This document shows positions 1 to 9,436 of a DNA stretch of 64,000 nucleotides, in pieces (position 1 is the stretch's first letter; each line of letters begins with the position of its first letter). Origin of the DNA: CBDDKW01 sp965230425. GTDB lineage: Bacteria; Pseudomonadota; Gammaproteobacteria; UBA1113. The stretch lies in the NCBI GenBank assembly GCA_965230425.1, contig CBDDKW010000024.1, positions 1 through 64,000 of the forward strand, read 5' to 3'. The notes under the pieces were generated by a model. The model had not been told where the DNA came from, did no database searches, and worked only from the letters and a program-made list of their open reading frames with translations. The position numbers and the translations under genes were made by a program.

Positions 1-407
1 AATTGAATCGGTCACACTTACGTACAGTAATATTCAACTCCAAGGAAAAACGCCACTGGCTTGAGCAATTACTTCATCCACTGATCCGTGCGCAAGTACA
101 GCAAGCTATTGCTAAATCCAGCGCTTGTTATTGTATGGTTGTTATACCTTTATTAGCTGAAAATTATCCCTACCCTGGTTTGGATAGGATCCTCATTGTT
201 GACTGCCCTGAACAAATACAAATTCAACGCACCTGTGATCGTGACCATATCTCCCCCGCACAAGCGCAAAAAATTCTTGCCTCTCAGGCCTCACGCCAAC
301 AGCGCTTAGCCATCGCAGACGATATTATTAAGAATGATCAGGATAAAGCACTCCTGATAGCGAAAGTCCAAAAATTACACAGCACTTATCTCAAGCTAGC
401 TAAATAA
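1..407 (+). CDS. coaE: Dephospho-CoA kinase CoaE, 3' part
   Basis: C-terminal two-thirds (about 134 residues) of dephospho-CoA kinase, which phosphorylates the ribose 3'-OH of dephospho-CoA in the last step of CoA synthesis, in the cytosol. The frame is open to the window edge, so the start and the N-terminal P-loop lie outside. Visible family signatures are the LLHPLIR segment, a VVIPLL stretch, the DRILIVDCP strand and the lid-like QIQRTCDRD helix, in the usual order. The TTG at position 3 is an internal leucine codon, not a start. coaE followed by zapD is a common gammaproteobacterial order. Family identification is firm; only completeness is unknown. Confidence 0.9.
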   Translation, partial: LNRSHLRTVIFNSKEKRHWLEQLLHPLIRAQVQQAIAKSSACYCMVVIPLLAENYPYPGLDRILIVDCPEQIQIQRTCDRDHISPAQAQKILASQASRQQRLAIADDIIKNDQDKALLIAKVQKLHSTYLKLAK

Positions 408-526
408 ATACCACGATATTTCTAAAAAGTTTGCCATACCTAAGATTCTTAGAAGCCGCAATTAATGATATACTGTGAAAATCGCCGTGTAATTTATGAA
501 CACACAGAGGCTAATCGCAGGTAATC

Positions 527-1297
527 ATGACAACACAATTAATCACTTACGAGCAACCTATCAATGAGCTGGTCAGAACGTGTTTGCGTCTTGAGCAAGC
601 CTACCGACATTTAGATAATTTAATTCATCGGGGTGATGTCATAGACCATCACGGCGCTATCTGTGCCATTGTGAATATTTTGAATATCCTCGATAGACCT
701 GATCTACGCTCTAAAATCACCAAAGAACTGCACCGTTATTTGGTTAATTTTAACCGCTTAAAGACAGCAGACAATGTTGACCATAGCAAACTGAATACCC
801 TCCTCGATAAAATCAATTTAAGTATGGAACAATTGCATATAAACACGGGCAAATTTGGTGGCGTAGTTCGCGATAATGAATTGCTTAGCAATATTCGCCA
901 TCATTTAAACACCCCCGGTGGCACCACTAGCTTTGATACGCCTAGCTATCACCATTGGTTGCATATACCTAAAGATCAACGTATCCGACATCTTTTACAA
1001 TGGCGTCAAGAATTAAGCGATATTTATGATGTGGTACAACTGTTATTACGCCTCATTAGACAAAGTAGTAGCCCCAGGCAACTCACCAGCTCTGGGCGAT
1101 TTTACCAAGATACTCTTGACCCTTTAGTGCCCTGTCAATTAGTACGTATTGGCATACATGAGGGCCTACCCTTATATCCTGAAGTGAGTATAGGTCGCCA
1201 CAGAGTCAGTATTAGGTTTATACATCCTGAGTTTGCACCGGCTGATATTGCCCCTGAAAAAGAAATTGAATTTTACCTCACATGCTGCACGATTTAG
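527..1297 (+). CDS. zapD: Cell division protein ZapD
   Basis: 256 aa, against about 247 in E. coli. ZapD (YacF, DUF1342) is a cytosolic Z-ring protein that cross-links FtsZ filaments through the FtsZ C-terminal peptide. The N-terminus (TYEQPINELVRTCLRLE) matches the family opening, in which a short strand is followed by a helical region. The C-terminal half is the beta-rich part, with a PCQLVRIG/EGLPLYPEVSIGRHR-like segment. It lies 119 bp after coaE. In many relatives the small zinc protein yacG follows zapD. Here a secreted protein of unknown function follows instead, and no yacG-like ORF is visible. ATG start preceded by a weak GCAGGT ribosome-binding site. Confidence 0.92.
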   Translation: MTTQLITYEQPINELVRTCLRLEQAYRHLDNLIHRGDVIDHHGAICAIVNILNILDRPDLRSKITKELHRYLVNFNRLKTADNVDHSKLNTLLDKINLSMEQLHINTGKFGGVVRDNELLSNIRHHLNTPGGTTSFDTPSYHHWLHIPKDQRIRHLLQWRQELSDIYDVVQLLLRLIRQSSSPRQLTSSGRFYQDTLDPLVPCQLVRIGIHEGLPLYPEVSIGRHRVSIRFIHPEFAPADIAPEKEIEFYLTCCTI

Positions 1298-1346
1298 ATG
1301 CTATAGTTAAAGGCAATTAGAAAACAGCACAGTGTAGGTACAGCTT

Positions 1347-1811
1347 ATGGCAAACTTAAGTTGCAGCATATGGCGTTGGCTCGTAGCAATTGCCATATTA
1401 TCATTAAGTCCTGTTGCTGTTGCTTTAGCTGCACCAGCCTTTTACCCTATCAATCCAAATGATAATGAATATATAAAAACAAGTACCTACCAGGGTGGTT
1501 CACTTGCGGCATTTATCAATAACTACGCAACAGTGCAGGATAAAGTCATGGATTACTTCAACAAGGCAAGCAGAGATAAGTTTGGTTATATGATCCCCGA
1601 AACTAGCTTATTAAAGTATCAAATCACCTATTTCAATGCCAATGCTAGGCCTAAAAGTAATAAGATACAGGCTGATGAATTATGCATCTATCCACATGCA
1701 TTATTACCCGGTGCCACCACCATCACAACCTATACAATTTGTATCGCACCTTTTCAGCACCAGTCACATGCTAATTTACATGATAAAAAAACTAATAAGA
1801 CTCAACAATAG
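1347..1811 (+). CDS. Small secreted protein of unknown function
   Basis: 154 aa, no family recognised. Residues 1-29 form a typical Sec signal peptide: a short polar start, a hydrophobic core (LVAIAILSLSPVAVAL) and an AxA-type cleavage site near ALAAPA. The mature part of about 125 residues is polar, has two cysteines, and ends in a Lys/Asn/Gln-rich tail. It is therefore predicted to be periplasmic or secreted. It starts 49 bp after zapD on the same strand and converges with secA, with a gap of about 50 bp. A second ORF overlaps its 3' half in another frame, but it lacks a ribosome-binding site and looks like a shadow. Function is unknown. Confidence 0.6.
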   Translation: MANLSCSIWRWLVAIAILSLSPVAVALAAPAFYPINPNDNEYIKTSTYQGGSLAAFINNYATVQDKVMDYFNKASRDKFGYMIPETSLLKYQITYFNANARPKSNKIQADELCIYPHALLPGATTITTYTICIAPFQHQSHANLHDKKTNKTQQ

Positions 1812-1860
1812 CATCCTATAGGCACTAAGATTTCATAATACCTGAAAATATAGTCAGCAA

Positions 1861-4584
1861 TTATGCAGTGATTTTGCCATGACATACTTTATATTTCTTG
1901 CCAGAACCACAGGGGCAGGGCTCATTACGACCCACTTTGCGCTCATGCCTGACAAAAGGTGTTGCCGCCGCTGAGGACTCTGCATGCTCAGCATTTTCAC
2001 TTTCCAATGCATTAGGGGCATGTGGATCAGTACCATGTTGAAAATCCAATGGTATATTAGCATTTTGCAATCGTTGCTGCTCAAACTCGGCGGCTTGTTC
2101 CTCGGTTTGAATCTGTATTTTACTTAAAATACCAATCACATCGAGTTTCAGACTGTTAAGCATCATGGAGAATAATTCAAAGGCTTCGCGCTTATATTCC
2201 TGCTTTGGATTTTTTTGTGCATAACCACGCAGATGAATGCCTTGACGCAAATGATCAATGGCGGCTAAATGCTCTTTCCAATGCATATCAAGGCTTTGCA
2301 ATACAATGGACTTCTCCAATTGCCGCATAGCCTCGGGTTCCACCTGTTCTAACTTGTTTTTATAACTACTTTCTAAAGCCTCATGGACTCGGCTACGGAT
2401 CTCTTCTTCAGTTAAATTTTCATTATCCGCTAGCCACGATTGTACCGGCAAAGATAAACCAAAATCATGTTCTAACTGCTGCTCTAAACCCGGCAAATCC
2501 CACTGTTCCACGAAGCTTTGAGGAGCCACATGCATACTTACGACGGCATTTGCCACATCATTCATAATGCTCTGTATCGTCTCAGATACATCCGTGCTCT
2601 GCATCAATTCACTACGTTGTTCATAGACAACTTTACGCTGGTCATTCGCCACATTATCGAATTCTAATAATTGTTTACGAATATCGAAATTGTGGCCTTC
2701 TACTTTACGCTGCGCATTTTCAATAACGCGGGTTAGCCATGGATGCTCCATAGCTTCATCTTCCATCTTAAATTTTTGCATAAATGCAGATAATCTATCC
2801 GCTGCGAAAATACGTAATAGATTATCTTCCAATGATAAATAGAATTGGCTGCTACCAGGATCGCCTTGACGACCAGAACGACCGCGTAATTGATTATCAA
2901 TACGCCGTGACTCATGTCGCTCCGTACCCAAGACATGCAGTCCACCCGCTTTAACCACTTGTTGATGGCGTTGCTGCCAGTCTGAGCGCAGTTTTTCAAT
3001 TTGCGTTTCAGTTGGGTTATTCAATGCAGCAATTTCCGCATCCACGCAACCACCTAAGACAATATCTGTACCTCGGCCTGCCATATTGGTTGCAATGGTC
3101 ACGACACCTGGCCGACCAGCTTCAGCAATAATATAAGCTTCACGCTCATGCTGCTTAGCGTTCAACACCGCATGTTTAATTTTTTGTTGCTGCATAAATT
3201 TCGATAATAATTCTGATGCTTCAATTGAAGTAGTACCGACTAATACCGGTTGCCCTGCCTCTTGGCGAGCTTTAATCTCAGTAACAATAGCTTTAAATTT
3301 ATCTTGCATTTTTACGTAAACTTTATCAGTCAAGTCTTTACGTATTACCGGTACATTCGGTGGGATCGCAACCACTTCTAAGCCATAGATTTGGTGGAAT
3401 TCATAGGCTTCTGTATCCGCAGTACCTGTCATGCCAGCTAATTTCTCGTAGGTTCTAAAATAATTCTGGAAAGTAATGGATGCTAAGGTTTGGTTCTCTG
3501 TTTGGATCTGTACTTTCTCTTTTGCCTCAACCGCTTGATGCAAACCATCAGACCAACGCCGCCCTGACATTAATCGACCTGTATGTTCATCAACAATAAT
3601 TACTTCATTATCTTTAACAATATAATCTACATCGCGTTGGAATAATGCATGTGCGCGTAGCGCAGCAGTAATATGGTATAACAAGGTAATATTGGCAGGG
3701 TCATACAAACCTTCACCTTCCGTAATCACTTCTGCCTCAACAAGCAGCTCTTCCATACGTTGATGACCATCATCTGTTAGATAGGCTTGCTTGGATTTTT
3801 CATCCAGGTAGAAATCACCTGGCCCCTCTTCTTCTTCACGTTTAGACAATTTAGGGATCAAACTGTCAATCTTAATGTATAATCCTGAAGAATCATCTGA
3901 TGGGCCTGAAATAATTAAAGGCGTTCTCGCTTCATCAATAAGAATAGAGTCAACTTCATCCACAATAGCAAAATGCAATCCACGCTGTGCTCGTTCTTCT
4001 AATGTAAACACCATATTGTCACGTAGAAAATCAAAGCCAAATTCGTTATTGGTACCGTAAGTGATATCTGCTTTATAGGCTGCTTGTTTTTCTTCCTTAG
4101 ACATATCAGGAATATTGACACCCACGGTCATGCCGAGAAAATTATAAATTGGTTCCATCCAGCTAGCATCGCGCTTAGCAAGATAATCATTTACGGTGAT
4201 GATATGTACGCCTTTTCCTGTTAAGGCGTTAAGATAGGCTGGCAAGGTCGCTACAAGTGTCTTACCTTCACCCGTGAGCATTTCCGCAATATTGCCCTCA
4301 TGCAGCACCATGCCACCAATTAACTGTACATCAAAATGACGCATTTTTAAGGTACGAGATGAAGCTTCGCGTACTGCGGCAAACGCCTCAGTTAACAACG
4401 AGTCTAAGCTTTCACCCGCTTGGATGCGCTGGCGGAATTCATCCGTCTTAGCTCGCAATTGTTGATCAGTTAGCGCTTGAAACTCGGGCTCTAGTTGGTT
4501 AATTTTTTCGACATTTTTTGTTAAACGCTTAATAACACGCTCATTTCGACTACCAAATACAGATTTGAATATTTTTGCGATCAT
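1861..4584 (-). CDS. secA: Preprotein translocase ATPase SecA
   Basis: 907 aa, the usual length. SecA is the motor that pushes unfolded preproteins through SecYEG. The sequence shows the Walker A region (MLTGEGKTLVA), the DEAD-like helicase core with VDEVDSILIDEARTPLIISG, motif TNMAGRGTDI, the DNQLRGRSGRQGD motif, and a C-terminal zinc-binding SecB/lipid tail (NEPCPCGSGKKYKVCHG). I chose the ATG at 4584 over a GTG six bases upstream because AAAGAG lies at good spacing from the ATG and directly abuts the GTG. A Gln/His/Ala-rich linker precedes the zinc tail. It is transcribed away from dciA, across a gap of about 430 bp. Assignment is certain. Confidence 0.98.
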   Translation of the reverse strand: MIAKIFKSVFGSRNERVIKRLTKNVEKINQLEPEFQALTDQQLRAKTDEFRQRIQAGESLDSLLTEAFAAVREASSRTLKMRHFDVQLIGGMVLHEGNIAEMLTGEGKTLVATLPAYLNALTGKGVHIITVNDYLAKRDASWMEPIYNFLGMTVGVNIPDMSKEEKQAAYKADITYGTNNEFGFDFLRDNMVFTLEERAQRGLHFAIVDEVDSILIDEARTPLIISGPSDDSSGLYIKIDSLIPKLSKREEEEGPGDFYLDEKSKQAYLTDDGHQRMEELLVEAEVITEGEGLYDPANITLLYHITAALRAHALFQRDVDYIVKDNEVIIVDEHTGRLMSGRRWSDGLHQAVEAKEKVQIQTENQTLASITFQNYFRTYEKLAGMTGTADTEAYEFHQIYGLEVVAIPPNVPVIRKDLTDKVYVKMQDKFKAIVTEIKARQEAGQPVLVGTTSIEASELLSKFMQQQKIKHAVLNAKQHEREAYIIAEAGRPGVVTIATNMAGRGTDIVLGGCVDAEIAALNNPTETQIEKLRSDWQQRHQQVVKAGGLHVLGTERHESRRIDNQLRGRSGRQGDPGSSQFYLSLEDNLLRIFAADRLSAFMQKFKMEDEAMEHPWLTRVIENAQRKVEGHNFDIRKQLLEFDNVANDQRKVVYEQRSELMQSTDVSETIQSIMNDVANAVVSMHVAPQSFVEQWDLPGLEQQLEHDFGLSLPVQSWLADNENLTEEEIRSRVHEALESSYKNKLEQVEPEAMRQLEKSIVLQSLDMHWKEHLAAIDHLRQGIHLRGYAQKNPKQEYKREAFELFSMMLNSLKLDVIGILSKIQIQTEEQAAEFEQQRLQNANIPLDFQHGTDPHAPNALESENAEHAESSAAATPFVRHERKVGRNEPCPCGSGKKYKVCHGKITA

Positions 4585-5019
4585 ATACACTCTTTAAAAT
4601 CAACGGATAACTTGTTCACAATATGTGCTATCATTCTTGCAGTGAATGCACACAAAAGACACCTCTATCGGACAATGTCCATTATCAGTCAATCATTTAA
4701 CTTTGTGTCAACGATTTAATGGCTGTTAACGATTTCACTGCAAATCAACAATATAGGCACTCATTAGGAAAGTTTGTTCCCTACGTGCATTTTTGTTGCG
4801 TGCGCAGTAGTGTAGCGAATTATTGTCAATAGCACTATAGCTAAGCACTATAGAGTATGCATTTTTCCCAGTATGGCCGTAAAATTCACCACAGGTTCAT
4901 TTTTCTAAACAACTCCACAGACTAATTTCAGTACTAAACGCTTATTCACGCAGTGGCAGCGAATATAGCTGATAGAAGTTTCTTGCTTAAACCGGTGTTT
5001 TAGTTTCAAATAATGCCCT
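4585..5019. other. Intergenic region between divergent secA and dciA
   Basis: About 430 bp, AT-rich, with no convincing ORF. It must hold both divergent promoters. Near 4830-4855 there is a short direct repeat of AGCACTATAG, and a TTGTCA hexamer that could serve as a -35 for dciA, but the spacing to the TATAG sequences is not ideal. I see no SecM-like arrest peptide gene here. Nothing else is recognised. Confidence 0.4.
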
Positions 5020-5475
5020 ATGAAGAACAAAAACCACACATCAATTGACGACTTATTGAACAGCGATAATAAGGGCTTAAACTACCTGGTTGCTAAAGTT
5101 CAACAACACCAGCGATTACAAGCGGCGCTGGATGCAAGTATTCCTGCCCCTCTCACAGAGCATTGTAAGGTAGCCAACCTACGTAATGGTTGTTTAGTGA
5201 TACAGACAGATAGTCCCGCTTGGTTGACTAAGTTACGTTACAGCTCACCGGATATATTGCAGGCTTTAAGGCGTATTGATGGCTTACAGGGCTTACGCAG
5301 GCTAGAGTTTTATATCGAACCTCCACAGCAAGTTAAAGCGCCTATCAAAATACAACGCAAACTACTGTCACATAACAATGCTAATTTACTCAATAGTATC
5401 GCCAATGGCATCAAAGATGAGGCACTCAAAGCCACGCTGAAACGACTCACCAATCATACCAAGTCAGAACAATAA
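5020..5475 (+). CDS. dciA: DciA-like (DUF721) helicase-loader protein
   Basis: 151 aa of the DUF721 family. DciA proteins are ancestral bacterial loaders of the replicative helicase DnaB, found where DnaC/DnaI are absent. The folded core is at residues 20-105: a helical start, then the NGCLVIQTDSPAWLTKLRYSS strand-helix element and a closing LRRLEFYI strand, typical of the KH-like domain. The rest is a basic tail. It stands alone between secA and lpxC, the position where a DUF721 gene occurs in Pseudomonas-like genomes. No strong ribosome-binding site precedes the ATG. Family call is good; the loader role follows from family knowledge. Confidence 0.8.
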   Translation: MKNKNHTSIDDLLNSDNKGLNYLVAKVQQHQRLQAALDASIPAPLTEHCKVANLRNGCLVIQTDSPAWLTKLRYSSPDILQALRRIDGLQGLRRLEFYIEPPQQVKAPIKIQRKLLSHNNANLLNSIANGIKDEALKATLKRLTNHTKSEQ

Positions 5476-5631
5476 CAACCCAGTGAATAGAAGAATAGTA
5501 CTCTGGACATACGTCTAACTATCGAAATACGACCCTCAGCAAAAAAGCGCAAGTTTACGCAGGTAATAAATGAGCAACGCAGCGAATGGAATAACGCCGC
5601 TGTGGACAAAAAGACGAAGCTTTAAGAGGAT

Positions 5632-6579
5632 TTAAGCAGGCACTACCAACGCAGGCTTAACAAAACTAATAGGCGCACGCTCATTCTCTTCATAAGTGAC
5701 ATATTCCCATGCCCCTTCTGTGGCAAGCAACTTACGCAATAGTTGATTATTGAGTGCATGACCTGATTTATAGCCTTTAAAAGCACCTATGAGGCTGGCG
5801 CCGAGAAGATACAAGTCACCGATAGCATCGAGCATTTTATGACGTACAAATTCATCTTCATAGCGTAAGCCATCTTCATTCAAGACGCGGTATTCATCCA
5901 CGACAACGGCATTATCTAAGCTACCACCGAGGGCAAGATTCATTTGTCGAAGCTTTTCATAATCTGACATAAAACCGAAGGTGCGAGCACGGCTTAATTC
6001 TTTCACGAAAGACATAGTGGAAAAATCAAGACTGGCACGTTGATCTCTATTGACGAACACGGGATGATCAAAATCGATAGCAAAATCTACTTTGAAACCA
6101 TCATAGGGTTCAAAGGCTGCTGATTTATACTCGGTTGTACCTGGCTCGCCTACTTCGATGAGCACAGGTTCTTTAATGCGGATGAATTTCTTGGCAGCTG
6201 ACTGTTCTTCGATACCGGCTGATTGGATCAAAAATACGAAAGGTCCAGCACTGCCATCCATGATGGGTAATTCTGGTGCGGTCACGTCCACATAGGCATT
6301 ATCAATACCCATGCCTGCAAAGGCTGACATAAGGTGTTCTATGGTAGAAATACGTACATTATCTTTAATAAGAGTAGAGGCAAGCACTGTATCACCCACA
6401 TTATGAGCCGTAGCCTTGATATCAACCACTGGATCTAAATCAACTCGGCTGAAGACGATACCCGTATTTACGGGCGCAGGCCGAAGTGTCAAATAGACCT
6501 TTTCACCCGTGTGTAAACCCACACCCGTGGCCTGGATGACATTCTTGAGAGTTCGCTGTTTGATACGCGCTGTTGCCAT
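5632..6579 (-). CDS. lpxC: UDP-3-O-acyl-N-acetylglucosamine deacetylase LpxC
   Basis: 315 aa; the E. coli enzyme has 305. This zinc enzyme catalyses the committed step of lipid A synthesis in the cytosol. Visible signatures are the start QRTLKNVIQATGVGLHTGEKV, the zinc-site helix STIEHLMSAFAGMG, the second-domain motif ELSRARTFGF, and the catalytic HKMLDAIGDL, which holds His and Asp metal ligands. It closes the dcw block downstream of ftsZ, with a 285-bp spacer instead of the short gap usual in many relatives. The spacer contains a terminator-like hairpin (6630-6657), so lpxC may have its own promoter. Identification is certain. Confidence 0.98.
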   Translation of the reverse strand: MATARIKQRTLKNVIQATGVGLHTGEKVYLTLRPAPVNTGIVFSRVDLDPVVDIKATAHNVGDTVLASTLIKDNVRISTIEHLMSAFAGMGIDNAYVDVTAPELPIMDGSAGPFVFLIQSAGIEEQSAAKKFIRIKEPVLIEVGEPGTTEYKSAAFEPYDGFKVDFAIDFDHPVFVNRDQRASLDFSTMSFVKELSRARTFGFMSDYEKLRQMNLALGGSLDNAVVVDEYRVLNEDGLRYEDEFVRHKMLDAIGDLYLLGASLIGAFKGYKSGHALNNQLLRKLLATEGAWEYVTYEENERAPISFVKPALVVPA

Positions 6580-6629
6580 TTTACTGTAGTTTTCCTCATA
6601 TACTTAGGGGCGGCAGTCTACCACAAGAA

Positions 6630-6657
6630 AAGCACGCAGTCATATGACTGCATGCTT
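6630..6657 (-). terminator. Terminator-like hairpin between ftsZ and lpxC
   Basis: A palindrome with 14-bp arms and one mismatch, centred on GTCATATGAC. Read on the minus strand it is followed by TTTTCTTG, the layout of an intrinsic terminator for the dcw transcript, about 50 bases before the lpxC start. The rest of the 285-bp spacer (6580-6864) is AT-rich. It carries two similar short stretches, CGCTCCGCTGCTC and GCGCTGCTCGCTCC, but no gene. Confidence 0.55.
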
Positions 6658-6864
6658 CAACTATTCTCAACATGAACTAGAGCGTCCATATTTGGACAAT
6701 CTTGAACGAAAAATGTCGCTCCGCTGCTCAGGTATTACATATACATTGCGCTGCTCGCTCCATTTTTAGTCCAACCTTGCCTCAAATCTGAACGTTGTTT
6801 ACATTCGAGTCTCCATATTTAAAATTACTGGCCCTTTTATTAACCATAGCGTAATAATAAACCA

Positions 6865-8013
6865 TTAATCGGCAATTGTCTCCTCCTGGCGACGTAAAAA
6901 TGCAGGAATATCAAGGTATTCCATATCTTTTTCGGTTTCAAGGCTTGGTTTTGCTGCTGCTGTCGCTGGTGTTTGCTTACGCATAACGGTTGGTCGTTCT
7001 AATTTCTCATAATCCAGAGAGCCGTCGGCTTTAATACTGGCAGATAATCGACCAGATTCTTGGCCTTGACCTAAACCAGTCACGACGACGGTCACCCGCA
7101 TTTCATCACTCATTTCAGGGTCAATCACAGTACCAACCACCACTGTGGCATGTTCTGATGTAAAGTTTTTAACCGCCTCACCCACTTCTTCGAATTCCCC
7201 GATAGACATATCCAAGCCAGCGGTAATATTTACTAGAATACCTTTAGCTCCGCCAAGATTCACATCTTCTAATAAGGGGCTTTGGATTGCAGCTTCTGCA
7301 GCTTCACGTGCACGATTCTCACCAGCACCCACACCAGTACCCATCATCGCCATACCCATTTCAGACATCACTGTACGCACATCGGCAAAATCCACATTAA
7401 TTAAACCAGGGCGAGTAATTAATTCCGCAATACCTTGCACCGCACCAAAGAGGACATTATTCGCCGCTTTGAAGGCATTCAGTAAGGTAATATTCTTACC
7501 CAAAACACTGAGTAATTTATTATTCGGGATAGTAATCAAAGAATCCACATACTGGGTCAATGCTCGCATACCATCATCAGCAACCGCCATACGCTGACGA
7601 CCTTCAAAGGAGAAGGGACGAGTGACTACAGCAACGGTGAGGATCCCGAGCTCTTTCGCTAATTTAGCAACAATAGGTGCTGCACCTGTACCTGTGCCAC
7701 CACCCATACCGGCAGTAATAAAGACCATATCAGTGCCAGTAAGGAATTCGCGGATTTTTTCATTGTCTTCTTCAGCCGATTGGCGACCGATTTCAGGATC
7801 GGCACCAGCCCCAAGACCTTTAGTGATTTGCTCACCTAATTGCATGGTTGGAGCGGAAGAATTAATCAACGCTTGAGCATCTGTATTAGCTACGAGAAAC
7901 TCTACACCTTCAATTTTTTCCATTACCATGTGCTCAACGGCGTTACCGCCACCGCCACCTACACCGATTACTTTAATGACAGCCCCGTGGCTAGCATCCA
8001 TATATTCAAACAT
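6865..8013 (-). CDS. ftsZ: Cell division protein FtsZ
   Basis: 382 aa tubulin-like GTPase that polymerises into the Z-ring at midcell. It has the N-terminal IKVIGVGGGGGNAV nucleotide-binding loop, the tubulin signature GGGTGTGAAP, and the T7-loop region NVDFADVRTVMSEMG. A variable linker leads to a conserved C-terminal peptide (YLDIPAFLRRQ) that binds FtsA, ZipA and ZapD, which is encoded at 527. The start is supported by TGGAGA six bases before the ATG. It is the last gene of the division block, 55 bp after ftsA, and is followed by a terminator-like hairpin. Confidence 0.99.
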   Translation of the reverse strand: MFEYMDASHGAVIKVIGVGGGGGNAVEHMVMEKIEGVEFLVANTDAQALINSSAPTMQLGEQITKGLGAGADPEIGRQSAEEDNEKIREFLTGTDMVFITAGMGGGTGTGAAPIVAKLAKELGILTVAVVTRPFSFEGRQRMAVADDGMRALTQYVDSLITIPNNKLLSVLGKNITLLNAFKAANNVLFGAVQGIAELITRPGLINVDFADVRTVMSEMGMAMMGTGVGAGENRAREAAEAAIQSPLLEDVNLGGAKGILVNITAGLDMSIGEFEEVGEAVKNFTSEHATVVVGTVIDPEMSDEMRVTVVVTGLGQGQESGRLSASIKADGSLDYEKLERPTVMRKQTPATAAAKPSLETEKDMEYLDIPAFLRRQEETIAD

Positions 8014-8067
8014 AATGTGTCTCCATTAAAAATAAATATTCGCACAACAAGTTGTGCTGAACATCAG

Positions 8068-9309
8068 TTAAAAACTACCTTGAAACCAACTTTTCATTTT
8101 ACCAAATAAACTTTTCACGCCTGCACCCATGATAATATCATTGGATGGTTGTCGGTGTTGCTGCTGTTGCAAGCCATAGAGTAATAAACCAACGCCTGTA
8201 GCGTAGCTTGGATTACCAATAACGTCAGCCATCCCGGTAACGCGATCCGGCACACCTAAGCGTACAGGTACTCTAAAGACCGTTTCTGCTAATTCAACAG
8301 CTCCAGCCACACAGGACGCGCCCCCAGTGAGCACAATACCTGCCGCCACTAAATCTTCAAAACCACTACGTCGCAATTCAGCTTGCACTAAGGCAAATAA
8401 TTCATCGTAACGTGGCTCTACAATCTCGGCGAGTACTCGTCGTGAAATACGTCGTGCAGGCCGATCCCCCACACTAGGCACTTCTATCATATCATTCGGG
8501 TTTGCTAAATTTGCCAATGCTCGCGCATTTTTGACTTTGATCTCTTCGGCTGCCTGAGTGGGTGTACGCATTGCTACAGCAATATCGTTCGTCACTTGGT
8601 CGCCAGCAATAGGGATCACCGCAGTATGGCGGATGGCACCATTGGTAAATACAGCAATATCAGTGGTACCAGCCCCAATATCAATTAAGCAAACACCTAA
8701 TTCTTTCTCGTCTTCTGTGAGTACTGAATAACTAGAAGCCAATTGCTCTAATATAATATCGGCCACTTCCAAACCACAACGTCGTACGCATTTGATAATA
8801 TTTTGCGCCGCACTTACGGAACCTGTGACCATATGGACTTTGGATTCTAAACGCACACCAGACATGCCAACAGGCTCACGAATACCCTCCTGACTGTCAA
8901 TGATAAATTCCTGCGGCAATACATGCAGAATTTTCTGATCCGCAGGAATAGCAACCGCTTTAGCAGCGTCAATCACACGATCCACATCATGGTGCATCAC
9001 TTCACTATCACGAATAGCAACAATACCGTGTGAATTTAAGCTACGCACATGACTACCAGCAATACCGGTAAATGCTGAATGTATTTGACAGCCTGCCATT
9101 AACTCAGCTTCCTCTATGGCGCGCTGTATAGATTGTACAGTTGAGTCTATATTGACAACCACCCCACGTTTTAAACCAGTGGATGGGTGACTACCAACGC
9201 CAATAACATCTAAACCACCATCGATACCAATCTCGCCCACCAGTGCAACGACTTTTGAGGTGCCTATATCCAAACCAACAATTAAATTCTTTTCCACCTT
9301 TTTTGTCAT
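8068..9309 (-). CDS. ftsA: Cell division protein FtsA
   Basis: 413 aa actin-family ATPase that tethers FtsZ to the inner membrane. It shows the phosphate-1 motif VGLDIGTSKVVALVGE, the 1C subdomain, the phosphate-2 motif LIDIGAGTTDIAVF and the adenosine motif GIVLTGGAS. The amphipathic C-terminal membrane-targeting helix is SLFGKMKSWFQGSF. It lies between ftsQ and ftsZ in the canonical order. Gaps of 127 and 55 bp allow internal promoters, as are common in front of ftsA and ftsZ. Assignment is certain. Confidence 0.98.
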   Translation of the reverse strand: MTKKVEKNLIVGLDIGTSKVVALVGEIGIDGGLDVIGVGSHPSTGLKRGVVVNIDSTVQSIQRAIEEAELMAGCQIHSAFTGIAGSHVRSLNSHGIVAIRDSEVMHHDVDRVIDAAKAVAIPADQKILHVLPQEFIIDSQEGIREPVGMSGVRLESKVHMVTGSVSAAQNIIKCVRRCGLEVADIILEQLASSYSVLTEDEKELGVCLIDIGAGTTDIAVFTNGAIRHTAVIPIAGDQVTNDIAVAMRTPTQAAEEIKVKNARALANLANPNDMIEVPSVGDRPARRISRRVLAEIVEPRYDELFALVQAELRRSGFEDLVAAGIVLTGGASCVAGAVELAETVFRVPVRLGVPDRVTGMADVIGNPSYATGVGLLLYGLQQQQHRQPSNDIIMGAGVKSLFGKMKSWFQGSF

Positions 9310-9436
9310 TTACTCTATTCTCACTTTTGCTCTTTATTACCGGTGATCTAATTGTCACCCTACACTAAAAGTTATTCCCTCTTAGTCACTCCAATACCTT
9401 ATTGCCTGAGCAATCTGCTCAATGCAAACAAGCAAT

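Noticed and set aside
4585..5019. SecM upstream of secA
   Set aside because: No ORF with a signal peptide and arrest motif leads into secA, and the upstream gene dciA is divergent.
7145..7876. Plus-strand ORFs antisense to ftsZ
   Set aside because: They overlap a certain gene and have no family features.
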